From Paracoccaceae bacterium (GTDB lineage Bacteria; Pseudomonadota; Alphaproteobacteria; Rhodobacterales; Rhodobacteraceae): 61,529 nucleotides of DNA. This document shows, piece by piece, positions 8,132 through 17,390 of the stretch. Position 1 is the stretch's first letter. Every line of letters starts with the position of its first letter. The notes beneath the pieces are model-generated. The model did not search any database. It saw only the letters and a program-made list of their open reading frames with translations, and was not told the DNA's origin. Position numbers and translations under genes: made by a program. The stretch is from contig PAPN01000060.1 in assembly GCA_002708925.1 (NCBI GenBank), positions 1-61,529 on the forward strand, written 5' to 3'.

Positions 8132-9163
8132 ATGACAGGGGCCATGACAGCAGGGCAGGGGGGGCTTTTGCCCGACCGCCACCCAACGGGCGACATGTTC
8201 GTCTGCGATATTTTCGAGGCCAGCCCCAAGGACGATCTGGGCTCGATGGAGCATCCGATTTTCTCACTGTCCACGCGGCCGGACCGGCGCATTCTGAACT
8301 ATGCCCATAATGGGGTGCAGGTGCAGGTCACGCCCTCGGTGCGGGGGCGGGCGACGATCCACGATAAGGACATCCTGATCTATTGCATCAGCCAGCTGGT
8401 GGCGGCGCTGAATGCAGGGCGCGAAATCTCTCGGACGCTGCAACTGAAGGCGCATGATCTGCTGGTGGCCACCAATCGCGACACCGGCGGCGACAGCTAT
8501 GCCCGCCTGCGCGAGGCCTTTGAACGCCTGGCCGGCACGCGCATCACCACCAATCTGGAAACCGGCGGGCAAGAGGTGACCAGCGGTTTCGGCCTGATCG
8601 AGCGCTGGGAAATCATCCGCAAATCGCGCGGGGGGCGGATGGTCAGCGTCTCGGTTACCCTGTCGGAATGGCTGTACCGGGCGGTGCTGTCGAAATCGGT
8701 GCTGACGCTGAACCGCGCCTATTTCCGCCTGCGCAAACCGCTGGAGCGGCGAATCTACGAATTGGCGCGCAAACATTGCGGCCGCCAGCCCGAATGGCAG
8801 GTCAGCCTGGCGACTTTGCACAAGAAGGCCGGATCCACCGCGCCTTTGCGGGTGTTTCGCGCGGCGGTGCGCAAGATCATCGCCGCCGGCACCCTGCCCG
8901 ATTACGACATGGCCGAGGAACCGGGCGATCTGATCGCCTTTACCCGGCAGGGGCATGTGGTGTCCGGGGCCGGCCCCGCCGAGGGCCCGCAGCTGAGCCC
9001 CGCCGCGCTGGAGCGCGCGCGGCAGATGGCGCCGGGCGCGGATGTCTATGCGCTGGAGGCCGAATGGCGCGCCTTCTGGGCCAGCGCCGGGCGGGTGCGC
9101 CTGCACGCGCCGGATAAGGCTTTTCTGGCCTGGCTGACCAGCCGCCTCGCGCGTGGGTTGTAA
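8132..9163 (+). CDS. repA: Plasmid replication initiator, RepA/RPA family
   Basis: A 343-residue initiator. IFSLSTRPDRRILNYAHNGVQVQVTPSVRGRATIHDKDILIYC (about 47-89) and the following winged-helix region (YARLREAFERLAGTRITTNLET; FRLRKPLERRIYELARKHCG) match the replication initiator A family found on roseobacter RepA-type plasmids. It lies directly downstream of the iterons, which it should bind, and is divergent from parAB. An in-frame ATG at 8195 is an alternative start. From synteny with the rhamnose operon I infer the RepA-I compatibility type, but that requires a phylogeny. Confidence 0.88.
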   Translation: MTGAMTAGQGGLLPDRHPTGDMFVCDIFEASPKDDLGSMEHPIFSLSTRPDRRILNYAHNGVQVQVTPSVRGRATIHDKDILIYCISQLVAALNAGREISRTLQLKAHDLLVATNRDTGGDSYARLREAFERLAGTRITTNLETGGQEVTSGFGLIERWEIIRKSRGGRMVSVSVTLSEWLYRAVLSKSVLTLNRAYFRLRKPLERRIYELARKHCGRQPEWQVSLATLHKKAGSTAPLRVFRAAVRKIIAAGTLPDYDMAEEPGDLIAFTRQGHVVSGAGPAEGPQLSPAALERARQMAPGADVYALEAEWRAFWASAGRVRLHAPDKAFLAWLTSRLARGL

Positions 9164-9288
9164 GGCGGGCCCGCCCCGGCTGCACCAAGGTATGGTTTCC
9201 CCGACTTTGCCCAACTTTGAAAGACTTGTGCGTTGATAAGGCGGGCAAAGACCTGATAAGATTCGCCTTAGGGGGAATGGGGGTAACG

Positions 9289-9771
9289 ATGCGCAGACAC
9301 CGTCACAGGATTGACTGCCGCCAAATAAACCGCCGCGCTATCGTGGCTGGCCTGTGTACCAGCATGGCCCTGACAGGAGGAGCCCTGATGACCGATCCCG
9401 CCCTGGCCCAGAGCCAACGGCTGCGCCCCGTGTTCGAACTGTCCTGCCCGGACGGGGACAGCGCGATGCAGCAGGCTCTGTGCGGTGCGCTGCAACAGGC
9501 GCTGCAACAGGCCGTCCCCCATGCCGTGATCCGGATGGGCGACAGCGTGGCCCCCGTGGCGGGCAGCCTGGCCATCCGGCTGCTGCCCGAACGCGAGACC
9601 CGGCACGCCATGGCCGCCCGCCTGTCGTGGAAAACCGATCAGGCCGCAGATTGGGTGATGGGCCCGGATGTGGCGCTGGATTCCGCCGATGTGGCGCTGC
9701 GCCCGCATATGATGGAGCAACTGGCCCAGGGGCTGCTGAAAGTTAGCAAACTGCCGCTTCCCGCCGTTTAG
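9289..9771 (+). CDS. Small exported protein of unknown function
   Basis: A 160-residue protein. From ATG 9289 it begins with a basic stretch (MRRHRHRIDCRQINRR), then a hydrophobic segment and an ALAQ-S signal-peptidase-like site near residue 41, so it is probably periplasmic. The mature part has one possible disulfide pair (LSCPDGD...ALCGAL) and no domain I recognise. The open frame extends upstream to 9217, but the signal peptide and a G-rich tract before 9289 favour this start. It is transcribed with repA on one side and the RTX protease on the other. Confidence 0.6.
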   Translation: MRRHRHRIDCRQINRRAIVAGLCTSMALTGGALMTDPALAQSQRLRPVFELSCPDGDSAMQQALCGALQQALQQAVPHAVIRMGDSVAPVAGSLAIRLLPERETRHAMAARLSWKTDQAADWVMGPDVALDSADVALRPHMMEQLAQGLLKVSKLPLPAV

Positions 9772-9859
9772 GCGGGGGGATCGCGCCGGGGGCTGCATCG
9801 CCGTTGCATTTCCCTGGCCTCAATAGAATTAAGACGGAACATCTTACGGAGATTCTCAC

Positions 9860-12046
9860 ATGTGTTTCATTTGCGCACAATTGCACCCGACGGACCCGGA
9901 ATGCTCGTTGACGCCGGATCCCAACGGGGCCACCATTTTTGAAGTCGCCGATGCCATCGCGGGCACCGGCACGGGATATACGATCGGCGTCGGCGATACT
10001 TTCTCGGGGAACCTGGGCGCGTCGGGGGATCGCGACTGGGTGGCCGTGACCCTGACGGCCGGCCAGACCTATGAGGTTGCCCTGACCGGGGTCTCTCTGT
10101 CTGATCCCTATCTGCGGATCTATGACGATACCGGCACGCTGATCTATTCCAATGATGACGGGGGCGTGGGCTATAACTCGTTCCTGGCCTTCACCGCCAG
10201 CTATACCGGCACCTTCTATCTGGCCGCGGGCGCCTATGCGGATGGCTACTCGGGCACCTATGACATGACGATCGTCGAAAGCGTGCCGCCCGCACCGGGC
10301 ACCCTGGACGAGCTGGCCGACTTCCTGACCGATGGCTACTGGAACGCCAATGGTGCCAGCGGCCGGGCGTTTGACACGTCGGGCTCGAACCAGATCACGG
10401 TGAACCTGACCGCCCTGACCGCCGATGGCCAGCAGCTGGCCCGCTGGGCGCTGGAGGCCTGGGAAATGGTCGCCGATATCGAGTTTGTCGAGGTGACCTC
10501 GGGCGGCGATATCACCTTTGATGACAATAACAGCGGGGCCTATTCCACCTCGACCCTGTCGGGCGGCACCATCGTGTCCTCGCATGTGAACGTGTCCACG
10601 GCCTGGATCGCCGCCTATGGCACCACGATGGACAGCTATTCCTTCCAGACCTATATCCACGAGATCGGCCATGCGCTGGGTCTGGGCCACCAGGGCGGCT
10701 ATAACGGTGCGGCCACCTATGGCGTGGACGAGGACTTCAGCAATGACAGCTGGCAGATCTCGATCATGTCCTATTTCAGCCAGACCGAGAACACCACGAC
10801 CAACGCCAACTTTGCCTGGCTGCTGACCACGATGATGGCCGATATCGTGGCGATCCAGAACCTGTATGGCGCGCCGGGGGCCAGCAGCGCCACCGCAGGC
10901 GATACCATCTGGGGGGCGAACACCAACCTGGGCAACTATCTGGGCCTGCTGCTGGACAGCGTGATCAGCGGCAACACCTCGGGGATCTACGATGGTGAGG
11001 ACGTGGCGCTGACCATCTATGACCAGGGCGGCACCGATACGCTGGACCTGACCCCCTCGACCACCAATGACACGGTCCGCATGACCGATGAGCAATTCTC
11101 GGACATCCTGGGCGGCACCGGCAACCTGGGGATCGCCCGCGGCACCATCATTGAAAACCTGCTGGCCGGGTCGGGCAACGATCTGATCTTCGGCAACATG
11201 GTGGCCAATAATATCTCGGGGAACAATGGCAGCGATACCATCTGGGCCGCGGGCGGCAATGACACCGTTGCAGGCGGCGCCGGCGCGGACGAGCTGGGCG
11301 GCGGCGGCGGCGATGACCGCCTGTGGGGCGGCGGCGACAATGACACCCTGTGGGGCGGTCGCGGCAATGACATCCTGGGCGGTGACGCCGGGAACGATTC
11401 CATGGGCGCCAATGCCGACAATGACACGCTTTATGGCGGCACCGGCGATGACACCCTGCTGGGCGGCGGCGGCCGTGACCTGATCTTCGGCGATGACGAC
11501 AATGACAGCCTGTCCGGGTCCTGGGGCCGTGACACGATCAATGGCGGCGCGGGCAATGACTTCCTGGGCGGCGATGAAGGCGCGGACGAGCTGTATGGCG
11601 GCACCGGCAACGATACGCTGGGCGGCGGTCTGGCGGGTGACGCGCTCTATGGTGGCGGCGACAATGACGAGATGTACGGCGGCGACGGCGATGACACGCT
11701 GGGCGGCGGCAGCGGCTCGGACACGCTGTATGGCGGGGCGGATAACGACCTGCTGATCGGCGGCACCGGCAATGACACGCTGACCGGCGGCGCCGGCGCG
11801 GATACCTTTGTCTTTGGCGTGGGCGACGGGCTGGACCTGGTCACCGATTTCGATGCGGGCGAGAACGACCGCCTGCAACTGGACGATGCGCTGTGGGGCG
11901 GCGGGCTGACCGCGGCTCAGGTGATTGCCACTTACGGGACCACCACGGCATCGGGCACGGTGTTCGATTTTGGCGGCGGCCAGATCTTCACGGTGCAGGG
12001 GGCCAATGACGCAGGCGTTCTGGCCGGGCTGCTGGATATCGTCTAA
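9860..12046 (+). CDS. RTX serralysin-like metalloprotease with PPC domain
   Basis: Secreted zinc protease of 728 residues. A bacterial pre-peptidase (PPC) beta-domain occupies about 40-135 (GDTFSGNLGASGDRDWVAV). The zinc motif H267-EIGHALGLG-H277 and the Met-turn SIMSYF around M303 define an M10/serralysin catalytic domain. From about 453 to 650 there are RTX nonapeptides (GGxGxDxLx) that bind calcium. The C-terminus has no N-terminal signal peptide counterpart, and export is expected through a type I system by a C-terminal signal. No type I exporter is encoded in the window. ACGGAG precedes the ATG. Confidence 0.88.
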   Translation: MCFICAQLHPTDPECSLTPDPNGATIFEVADAIAGTGTGYTIGVGDTFSGNLGASGDRDWVAVTLTAGQTYEVALTGVSLSDPYLRIYDDTGTLIYSNDDGGVGYNSFLAFTASYTGTFYLAAGAYADGYSGTYDMTIVESVPPAPGTLDELADFLTDGYWNANGASGRAFDTSGSNQITVNLTALTADGQQLARWALEAWEMVADIEFVEVTSGGDITFDDNNSGAYSTSTLSGGTIVSSHVNVSTAWIAAYGTTMDSYSFQTYIHEIGHALGLGHQGGYNGAATYGVDEDFSNDSWQISIMSYFSQTENTTTNANFAWLLTTMMADIVAIQNLYGAPGASSATAGDTIWGANTNLGNYLGLLLDSVISGNTSGIYDGEDVALTIYDQGGTDTLDLTPSTTNDTVRMTDEQFSDILGGTGNLGIARGTIIENLLAGSGNDLIFGNMVANNISGNNGSDTIWAAGGNDTVAGGAGADELGGGGGDDRLWGGGDNDTLWGGRGNDILGGDAGNDSMGANADNDTLYGGTGDDTLLGGGGRDLIFGDDDNDSLSGSWGRDTINGGAGNDFLGGDEGADELYGGTGNDTLGGGLAGDALYGGGDNDEMYGGDGDDTLGGGSGSDTLYGGADNDLLIGGTGNDTLTGGAGADTFVFGVGDGLDLVTDFDAGENDRLQLDDALWGGGLTAAQVIATYGTTTASGTVFDFGGGQIFTVQGANDAGVLAGLLDIV
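11224..11795 (+). repeat. RTX 27-bp repeat block in the protease gene
   Basis: Runs of degenerate 27-bp units, each encoding GGxGxDxLx-type nonapeptides, covering roughly residues 455-645. The repeats fold into a calcium-filled beta-roll outside the cell. They could also promote recombination with the RTX gene at 14338-16857. Confidence 0.75.
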
Positions 12047-12074
12047 GCGGCTTTGCAACAGTGAAAACAAGTTG

Positions 12075-12104
12075 AACCCGGCCCCCGCAAAGGGCCGGGT
12101 TTTC
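12075..12104 (+). terminator. Rho-independent terminator after RTX protease
   Basis: Perfect 10-bp inverted repeat AACCCGGCCC (12075-12084) / GGGCCGGGTT (12092-12101) followed by TTTCC, 28 bp after the protease stop. Confidence 0.85.
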
Positions 12105-12230
12105 CTAAGCGGGACGAGGTGTTATTGGGACATGCGGGGATTTGCGTGACCTGTTGGATCCCTCTGCCGCATGGGCAGGTTTGCAAGATGGCTCTGGTGT
12201 TTGCAGAGCCCAAAAACAAAAGGAGCAGGG

Positions 12231-12968
12231 ATGCAGCACCCCTATATCATCCTGACGATGCGCCGCACCGGCGGCACGTCGCTGATGAGCTTTATGAGCG
12301 CGATCTCATCCTTTCCGACCCGGCAGCACGAACCTTTGAACGTGGATCGGGTCTGGGGGCAGATCACCCGTGATTTCACCGCCACCCAGGATCAGGCCGC
12401 CGCGCGCGCGGCCCTGGCCGAACAGCTGGCGGACCGGCCCAATATCAAACATTGCTTTGAGATCATCCCCGCGCATCTGAATCGCATCCTGATCGAGGAA
12501 TGCGCCGCCCGCGGCTATCGGTTTTTCGTGCTGACCCGCCGGAACGAGGCCAGCCGGCTGCGCTCGTTGTTTCTGGCGCTGGCCACGCAGGCCTGGGGTC
12601 CGGAACAGGCGGCCAGGATCTACCCCGAGATTCGCGCCGGCCGGCAAAAGGCGCAGGCCGTGTCCGTGGAACAGGGCCGCAAGGCGGTGCATCAGGCCGC
12701 GATTTCCCTGGGGCAGGTGCTGACGGTGCTGCGCAACCGGCGGATTGATCATGACTGGCTGGTCTTCGAAGAAATCTACAAGGGCGAGACCTCGATTCAG
12801 GATCATGCGATCCGTATTGCGGCCCAGCTGGGGGTGCAGGTGGGCCCCGATGACGGCCGATTGCAGGCTTTTGCGTCCGGAGAGGGGCAGAACTCGGGGG
12901 CGATCGAGGGATTCGTGCCCGGTATGCCCGACCTGATGAACATGCTGGAGGATCTGGTGCTGGCCTGA
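12231..12968 (+). CDS. Sulfotransferase-like protein (paralogue of 20194-20949)
   Basis: A 245-residue protein that starts at ATG 12231 after a strong AAAGGAGCAGGG Shine-Dalgarno. TMRRTGGTSL at the N-terminus occupies the position of the PAPS 5'-phosphosulfate loop, and QHEPLNVDR, NIKHCFEI, RRNEASRL and GQNSG resemble NodH/Stf0-type sulfotransferases. The same signatures occur in the gene at 20194, so the two are paralogues. Likely substrate is a sugar of the polymer made here; this is inference from context. It is convergent with the capsule export gene, with a shared terminator between. Confidence 0.65.
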   Translation: MQHPYIILTMRRTGGTSLMSFMSAISSFPTRQHEPLNVDRVWGQITRDFTATQDQAAARAALAEQLADRPNIKHCFEIIPAHLNRILIEECAARGYRFFVLTRRNEASRLRSLFLALATQAWGPEQAARIYPEIRAGRQKAQAVSVEQGRKAVHQAAISLGQVLTVLRNRRIDHDWLVFEEIYKGETSIQDHAIRIAAQLGVQVGPDDGRLQAFASGEGQNSGAIEGFVPGMPDLMNMLEDLVLA

Positions 12969-13001
12969 CCCTGGGCCTGCTTTCCGGATCTGAGGGAGTC
13001 A

Positions 13002-13032
13002 AAAAGGCCGCCCCTGACGGGGCGGCCTTTTG
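13002..13032. terminator. Bidirectional terminator between convergent genes
   Basis: AAAAGGCCGCCCC-TGAC-GGGGCGGCCTTTT: a 13-bp perfect stem with A-tract and T-tract on either side, placed between the convergent sulfotransferase-like gene and the export lipoprotein gene. It can work in both directions. Confidence 0.9.
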
Positions 13033-13055
13033 CTATGAAATAGCAAACGCGCGGA

Positions 13056-14168
13056 TCAGATGTTCGGCGCTGCGTTCACCACCCCAAAGACCGAGCCGAT
13101 CAGCCCCAGGATCGTGCGCGTCGCGCTGAGCGGGCTTTCGGTGGCGATCACGGTATCCTGCGGCTGGATCTGGAATTTGCGCGCAGCAAACAGCCCCTCG
13201 GCCGAGGTCAGATCGAAGGTGAACACCATCTGATCCGAGCTGGGCCCGGTGCCGTTATAGCGCACCGCCTTGGCCGGGTATTCGCGCAGCACCAGCACGC
13301 CCTTAAGATTGGCCTGATAATCGGTCAGACCGCCGATCATCGACAGCGATTCCAGCGCGGTGATGGTTTCCTTTTCGAAATAGACCAGCTCTTCGTTGCG
13401 GGCCGCGCCCATGGCGGTGAAATAGCGGTCATCCTCTTCGACGATCACCTTGTCATTGCCGCGCAGGGGGACGTTCTTACGCGGGTCCTCGAACAGGTCT
13501 CCGGCGCGGATCTCATAGCTGCGCCCGCCGCGTTGCAGACGCACGATCGGGTTGCGCATGTTCTTGTTGATGCCGCCGCCCTGGGCGATCAGGCTGAGGA
13601 TCGTATAATTGCGGTCGGGCAGGGGATAGGTGCCGGGGCTTTCGACGCCGGACACCAGATCAACCGAGTTCTGCTTGCCCGCATTCAGCGTCAGCTGCAC
13701 CTGGGCCTGGGGCACGATCGGCTCCAGCGCGTCCTGGATTTTCTGGCGGGCCTGGCCGGGGGTTTTGCCGCGGACCTGGACCTCGTCCAGATAGGGGACA
13801 AAGATGGTGCCGGTGTTGGACACGGTCAGCCCGGTCATGTTCACCGATTTTTCCTGCGCCGAGGCCAGCAGCGAGTTTTCCTGGTTGTCCCAGATCACCA
13901 GGTTGATCTGGTCTCCGGTGCGGATGACGGCGCTTTCGGGCCCGCGCGAGGGGCCGATCCAGTGGTAGTGCCCCGCCCAGCCGGTGCTGGGCCATTGTTG
14001 CAGCGCCTTGATATTGGCGCGGGTCACGGGCACCACGGCAAAACCGGGGTTGGGCGCATCCTGTTCCTTGAGAATTTCGCTGGTCAGCGCCACACCGCGG
14101 GGCGAGCTACAGGCCGAGGGCAGGGCAAGGGCCAGAATAATGGCCGTAAGTTTGAAAAAACGCGTCAC
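13056..14168 (-). CDS. Capsule polysaccharide export outer-membrane lipoprotein (Wza/KpsD/CtrA type)
   Basis: A 370-residue OPX protein forming the outer-membrane end of a capsule export channel. A signal peptide ends in lipobox LPSAC, with the acylated Cys at residue 20. The polysaccharide export domain follows (RTGDQINLVIWDNQENSLL, with TVSNTGTIFVPYLDEVQVRGKT), and then SLBB-type repeats (VDLVSGVESPGTYPLPDRNYTILSLIAQGGG). It partners with the KpsE-like, KpsM and KpsT proteins encoded 38 kb away at 52127-54937. The start codon is GTG. The divergent upstream gap of 170 bp presumably holds its promoter. Confidence 0.88.
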   Translation of the reverse strand: MTRFFKLTAIILALALPSACSSPRGVALTSEILKEQDAPNPGFAVVPVTRANIKALQQWPSTGWAGHYHWIGPSRGPESAVIRTGDQINLVIWDNQENSLLASAQEKSVNMTGLTVSNTGTIFVPYLDEVQVRGKTPGQARQKIQDALEPIVPQAQVQLTLNAGKQNSVDLVSGVESPGTYPLPDRNYTILSLIAQGGGINKNMRNPIVRLQRGGRSYEIRAGDLFEDPRKNVPLRGNDKVIVEEDDRYFTAMGAARNEELVYFEKETITALESLSMIGGLTDYQANLKGVLVLREYPAKAVRYNGTGPSSDQMVFTFDLTSAEGLFAARKFQIQPQDTVIATESPLSATRTILGLIGSVFGVVNAAPNI

Positions 14169-14337
14169 GTCTGGGAATCCCGAATGCTTGATCTGAGCAC
14201 GGTTGTACCCAAGAGCCCGGCCGAAATCAGCCCCGTTTTTTCCCTACACGCCAAAACGCGCCGCTTATCGGGGATTATTGCCTTGGCTGCGGCAAGTGGG
14301 GCACAGGTGAATCTTATAACTTAGATTATGGTAATTA

Positions 14338-16857
14338 TTAGATGAACACAAAGTCCGCAGCCCCCAGATCGGACAGGCTTAGCCCTTCCAGCACGATGGT
14401 GCCGTCACCCGTGTCGATCAACACGCCGCCGGTGGTGGCGCTAAGGGTCAGGTCGTCGAAATCCCCGGCCGTGCCCAACAGGCGCAGGCGGTCCGTGCCG
14501 GGGGTGAAATCGGTGATCCGGTCGGTGCCGTGGTCTGTTTCAAAGAGGAACACATCCGGATTGCTGCCCCCGGTCAGAAGATCATCGCCCGCGCCGCCGC
14601 TGAGCGTATCCGCCCCCGCGCCGCCCGACAGGCTGTCATCGCCCAGATCGCCCGACAGGCTGTCATTGCCATTGCCGCCCCAGACCTCGTCCGCGCCGCC
14701 CTCGCCCATCAGGCTGTCATCGCCGTAGCCGCCATAGAGCGTATCCCAGCCGTCCCCGCCCCAGATCGTGTCCATCCCGCTACCGCCGCCGATCAGATCC
14801 GCGCCGGTCTCGCCATAGGCCAGATCGTGGCCCGCGCCGCCCCAGATCGTGTCATTGCCATCGCCGCCCCACAAGCTGTCACGCCCATTGCCCGCGCCGC
14901 CGCCGATTTCATCATCCTGGGCACCCGCCCGGATCAGATCATTGCCGCGCCCGCCCCAGATCGTGTCCTGCCCGCCGTTGCCTTCCAGGGAATCGTCTCC
15001 GCTGCTGGCATAGATCGTGTCACTGCCCGCGCCACCCAGAATGATGTCATTGCCCGCGCCGCCGCCCAGAAGATCGGCATCCTCGCCGCCGCTGATCGTG
15101 TCATTGCCATCGCCGCCCCAGATCTCGTCGTTGTTTTCGCCGCCCCACAGGCTGTCATTGCCGGCCCCGCCCAGCAGAGTGTCATCGCCCCCCGCCGCAT
15201 CCACCGTGTCATGCCCGTCGCCCGCGGAGACATGATCGTGGCCCCACCCGGCCTGAATGGAATCGTCGCCGGCGCGCGCGTCGATCTGATCATGCCCGCC
15301 GCCCGCGTCGATCGTGTCATTGCCGTCATCGCCGGTCAGCAGGTCATTCTCGCGCGAGCCGGTCAGCGTCTGCCCCCCCGGCGTGCCCAGGATCAGCACC
15401 CGGTCGGGACTGCTGAAATAAGAGCCTATATTGGCCAAAGGCTGCCCCGAGGCGGTATAAATCGTCAGGCTATTGTCATGATAGGTGATCACCGCGCCCC
15501 AGCGCGTGGGGGTGATCGTCAGCTGGCCCGGATCGCGCAGCATTGGCCAGGCGGACAGGTCCAGCCGGTCATTGTTCGGGTCGAAATCGGTGATCGTGGC
15601 GTGATGCCCGCCCGAGGCCAGCACGAACAGATCCGCTCCGCTGCCTCCTGTCATCACGGTATCGCCCCAGCCGGCCACCAGAATATCATCGCCCGCGCGG
15701 CCCAGGATCGTGTCATCGCCAGTGGACACCAGCAGATCGTTCCCTGCCCCGCCGCTGCTGCCATCGGTGCGGGTGACGCCCAGGTTATCCAGGGAAATGG
15801 TGAATTGAGACAGGCCGGCGGCCTCCTCCGAGGCCACAAAGATCTGGATCTCATCGCCCACCCGCTGCGCGGCGATTTCGCTGACATCCATCAGCTGGTT
15901 TGCGCCCCAATGCGCGATGGTCTGCACATGGGCCAGACGGCCATCGGGCAACAGGGTAAAGAGGCTCAGCCCGTCATCGGCCCCGCCAGCGACGATGAAG
16001 ACCTGCCCCTCGGTTTCCACAACGGCCAGGGACTGCACCCCGCCGAACCGGGTGTGCAGCGTGTCGATGACATGATCGGTGGCGATCAGCTCTCCGGTGC
16101 CGGTCACGCGCATAACGCTGAGCGAGCTGCTCTCGGCGCCAGCCAGGATCACCCAGGTGGCGCCATGGACCTGGACCACCTCCATTGCGGTGGGCACGGA
16201 AATCCCCAGCCCGTTATTGGCGCCCATCGTATCGGCCGAGGTCAGCGCGCCGGTCTGGGGATTGATGCGAAAGCTGGACACCCCCTGCACGCCCTGATCG
16301 GCAGCCAGCAAAAACGTGTTGCCCGAAACGGTGACGGTGGTCATGGCCACGGTGCCTTGCAGCCCTGGCACCGCGCCGCCGGCCTGCTGCACCAGATCGT
16401 TGCCATCCGCGGCATAGGTGGTCAGCGCGCCCGTGCCGTCATCGGCGACATAGACGGCCATGCCGGTTTCCAAAGTGACGGCGGCCACGGCGCAGATTGC
16501 CTCGGTGCCGCCTGTCATGGTGCCGGTCTGAACACGGGTTTCGATCTGCCCATCGGCGCCCAGACGGACGGCCTGCAAGGTGCCCGCGCCGCCAAAGACC
16601 AGAAGATCCTCGGGCCCCGAGCCCAGAAACGCCAAAGACCCGGAAATCAAATCCGGGGCAATTGCGCCATAATAGAGACTATCCTGCCAATCGGCCAGCG
16701 CGCCTTCGTCCAGGCCATAGCCCGTCAGCCCGCCGCCCGCGCCCGTTGTCGCATAAAGATAGATGCCAGTGTCCAGCGTCACGATTTGCAGATCTCGCAG
16801 ATCGCCATCCAGTATCTGTTGTCCCGTTCCCACACGGCCCTGAAATTGCAAAAACAT
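14338..16857 (-). CDS. Beta-propeller/RTX calcium-binding secreted protein
   Basis: An 839-residue protein. Residues 1-370 are made of repeated strands of the lactonase/YncE-like propeller type (LYATTGAGGGLTGYGLDEG; VAVTLETGMAVYVADDGTGALTTYAADG). From about 375-400 and 500-766 there are RTX nonapeptides (GGAGNDLLV, GGDGNDTIWGGAGHD). The final 70 residues end in FVFI, a typical type I secretion tail. ATG 16857 is preferred over the adjacent GTG 16860. It is probably an extracellular matrix or adhesion protein; a catalytic role cannot be shown. The gene lies upstream of and parallel to the capsule export gene. Confidence 0.75.
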   Translation of the reverse strand: MFLQFQGRVGTGQQILDGDLRDLQIVTLDTGIYLYATTGAGGGLTGYGLDEGALADWQDSLYYGAIAPDLISGSLAFLGSGPEDLLVFGGAGTLQAVRLGADGQIETRVQTGTMTGGTEAICAVAAVTLETGMAVYVADDGTGALTTYAADGNDLVQQAGGAVPGLQGTVAMTTVTVSGNTFLLAADQGVQGVSSFRINPQTGALTSADTMGANNGLGISVPTAMEVVQVHGATWVILAGAESSSLSVMRVTGTGELIATDHVIDTLHTRFGGVQSLAVVETEGQVFIVAGGADDGLSLFTLLPDGRLAHVQTIAHWGANQLMDVSEIAAQRVGDEIQIFVASEEAAGLSQFTISLDNLGVTRTDGSSGGAGNDLLVSTGDDTILGRAGDDILVAGWGDTVMTGGSGADLFVLASGGHHATITDFDPNNDRLDLSAWPMLRDPGQLTITPTRWGAVITYHDNSLTIYTASGQPLANIGSYFSSPDRVLILGTPGGQTLTGSRENDLLTGDDGNDTIDAGGGHDQIDARAGDDSIQAGWGHDHVSAGDGHDTVDAAGGDDTLLGGAGNDSLWGGENNDEIWGGDGNDTISGGEDADLLGGGAGNDIILGGAGSDTIYASSGDDSLEGNGGQDTIWGGRGNDLIRAGAQDDEIGGGAGNGRDSLWGGDGNDTIWGGAGHDLAYGETGADLIGGGSGMDTIWGGDGWDTLYGGYGDDSLMGEGGADEVWGGNGNDSLSGDLGDDSLSGGAGADTLSGGAGDDLLTGGSNPDVFLFETDHGTDRITDFTPGTDRLRLLGTAGDFDDLTLSATTGGVLIDTGDGTIVLEGLSLSDLGAADFVFI
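14560..15350 (-). repeat. RTX repeat block in the propeller/RTX gene
   Basis: About 30 degenerate 27-bp units encoding GGxGxDxIx nonapeptides, the calcium-binding beta-roll of the upstream-encoded protein. It is similar at DNA level to the block at 11224-11795. Confidence 0.75.
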
Positions 16858-16976
16858 CACCCAACCCCAGTTTAACCACCGGGATCAGGGTGCTTTGGCG
16901 GTCAGGCGTGGGCGGTGCGGGAATGGGACGAAACCGAGGCTCTTACGGACAATCCGATTTCAAACTGGCCCGAATT

Positions 16977-17390
16977 TTAAGAGCCTGCCGCCAGGGCCTG
17001 GGCAAATGCGGCCTGCAGATCCAGGGCGGCGGGATCCTCTGAGATTTCAAGTTGGGCGCTGATCGCGCGTTCCGCAGCAAAACAGGCGCGCACATGGGCG
17101 CTGACCTGGGTGGCCATGTCCAGCAGGGAAACGGGGGAAAACTCGGTCCAGCCCTGCAGGGTTTTCCAGGGCATCGGATCGGTGATCAATCCGGCCTGCA
17201 CCCCCATCGCGGCATTGGCGATCTGGGACTGGCTTTCGCGGGTGGTGGCAATGTGCTGACCATCCGCGAGTATCAGACCGGCGGTTTCATGCTGCCAGCG
17301 CAGTTGGGCCAGGGCGTCCCGCGCGCTCAGACGATTGCTTTCCTGTTTCTGGGTGGCGGTAATCAGGGCCGAGAGGTCTATCTGGCTCAT
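16977..17390 (-). CDS. DUF4376-like phage tail-associated protein
   Basis: A 137-residue protein. The alternating Ala/Gln-rich pattern (RLSARDALAQLRWQHETAGLILADGQHIATTRESQSQIANAA) resembles the DUF4376 domain found at the end of phage tail fibre and tail assembly genes. It overlaps the upstream gene by 4 bp and is the last of a three-gene minus-strand set with a DUF2793-like protein. No capsid, portal or terminase genes are nearby, so this is not an ordinary prophage. Confidence 0.6.
   Translation of the reverse strand: MSQIDLSALITATQKQESNRLSARDALAQLRWQHETAGLILADGQHIATTRESQSQIANAAMGVQAGLITDPMPWKTLQGWTEFSPVSLLDMATQVSAHVRACFAAERAISAQLEISEDPAALDLQAAFAQALAAGS

Noticed and set aside
9804..9829. 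A sigma-70 promoter (TTGCAT / TAGAAT) before the RTX protease
   Set aside because: The spacer is only 14 bases, too short for a normal promoter.
9960..12040. Very long open frame on the minus strand (775 codons, 9743-12070) opposite the RTX protease, and a similar 781-codon plus-strand frame opposite the gene at 14338-16857
   Set aside because: Both are low-complexity Ala/Val/Ile frames, the mirror of GC-rich RTX repeats. The true proteins have clear catalytic or repeat motifs.
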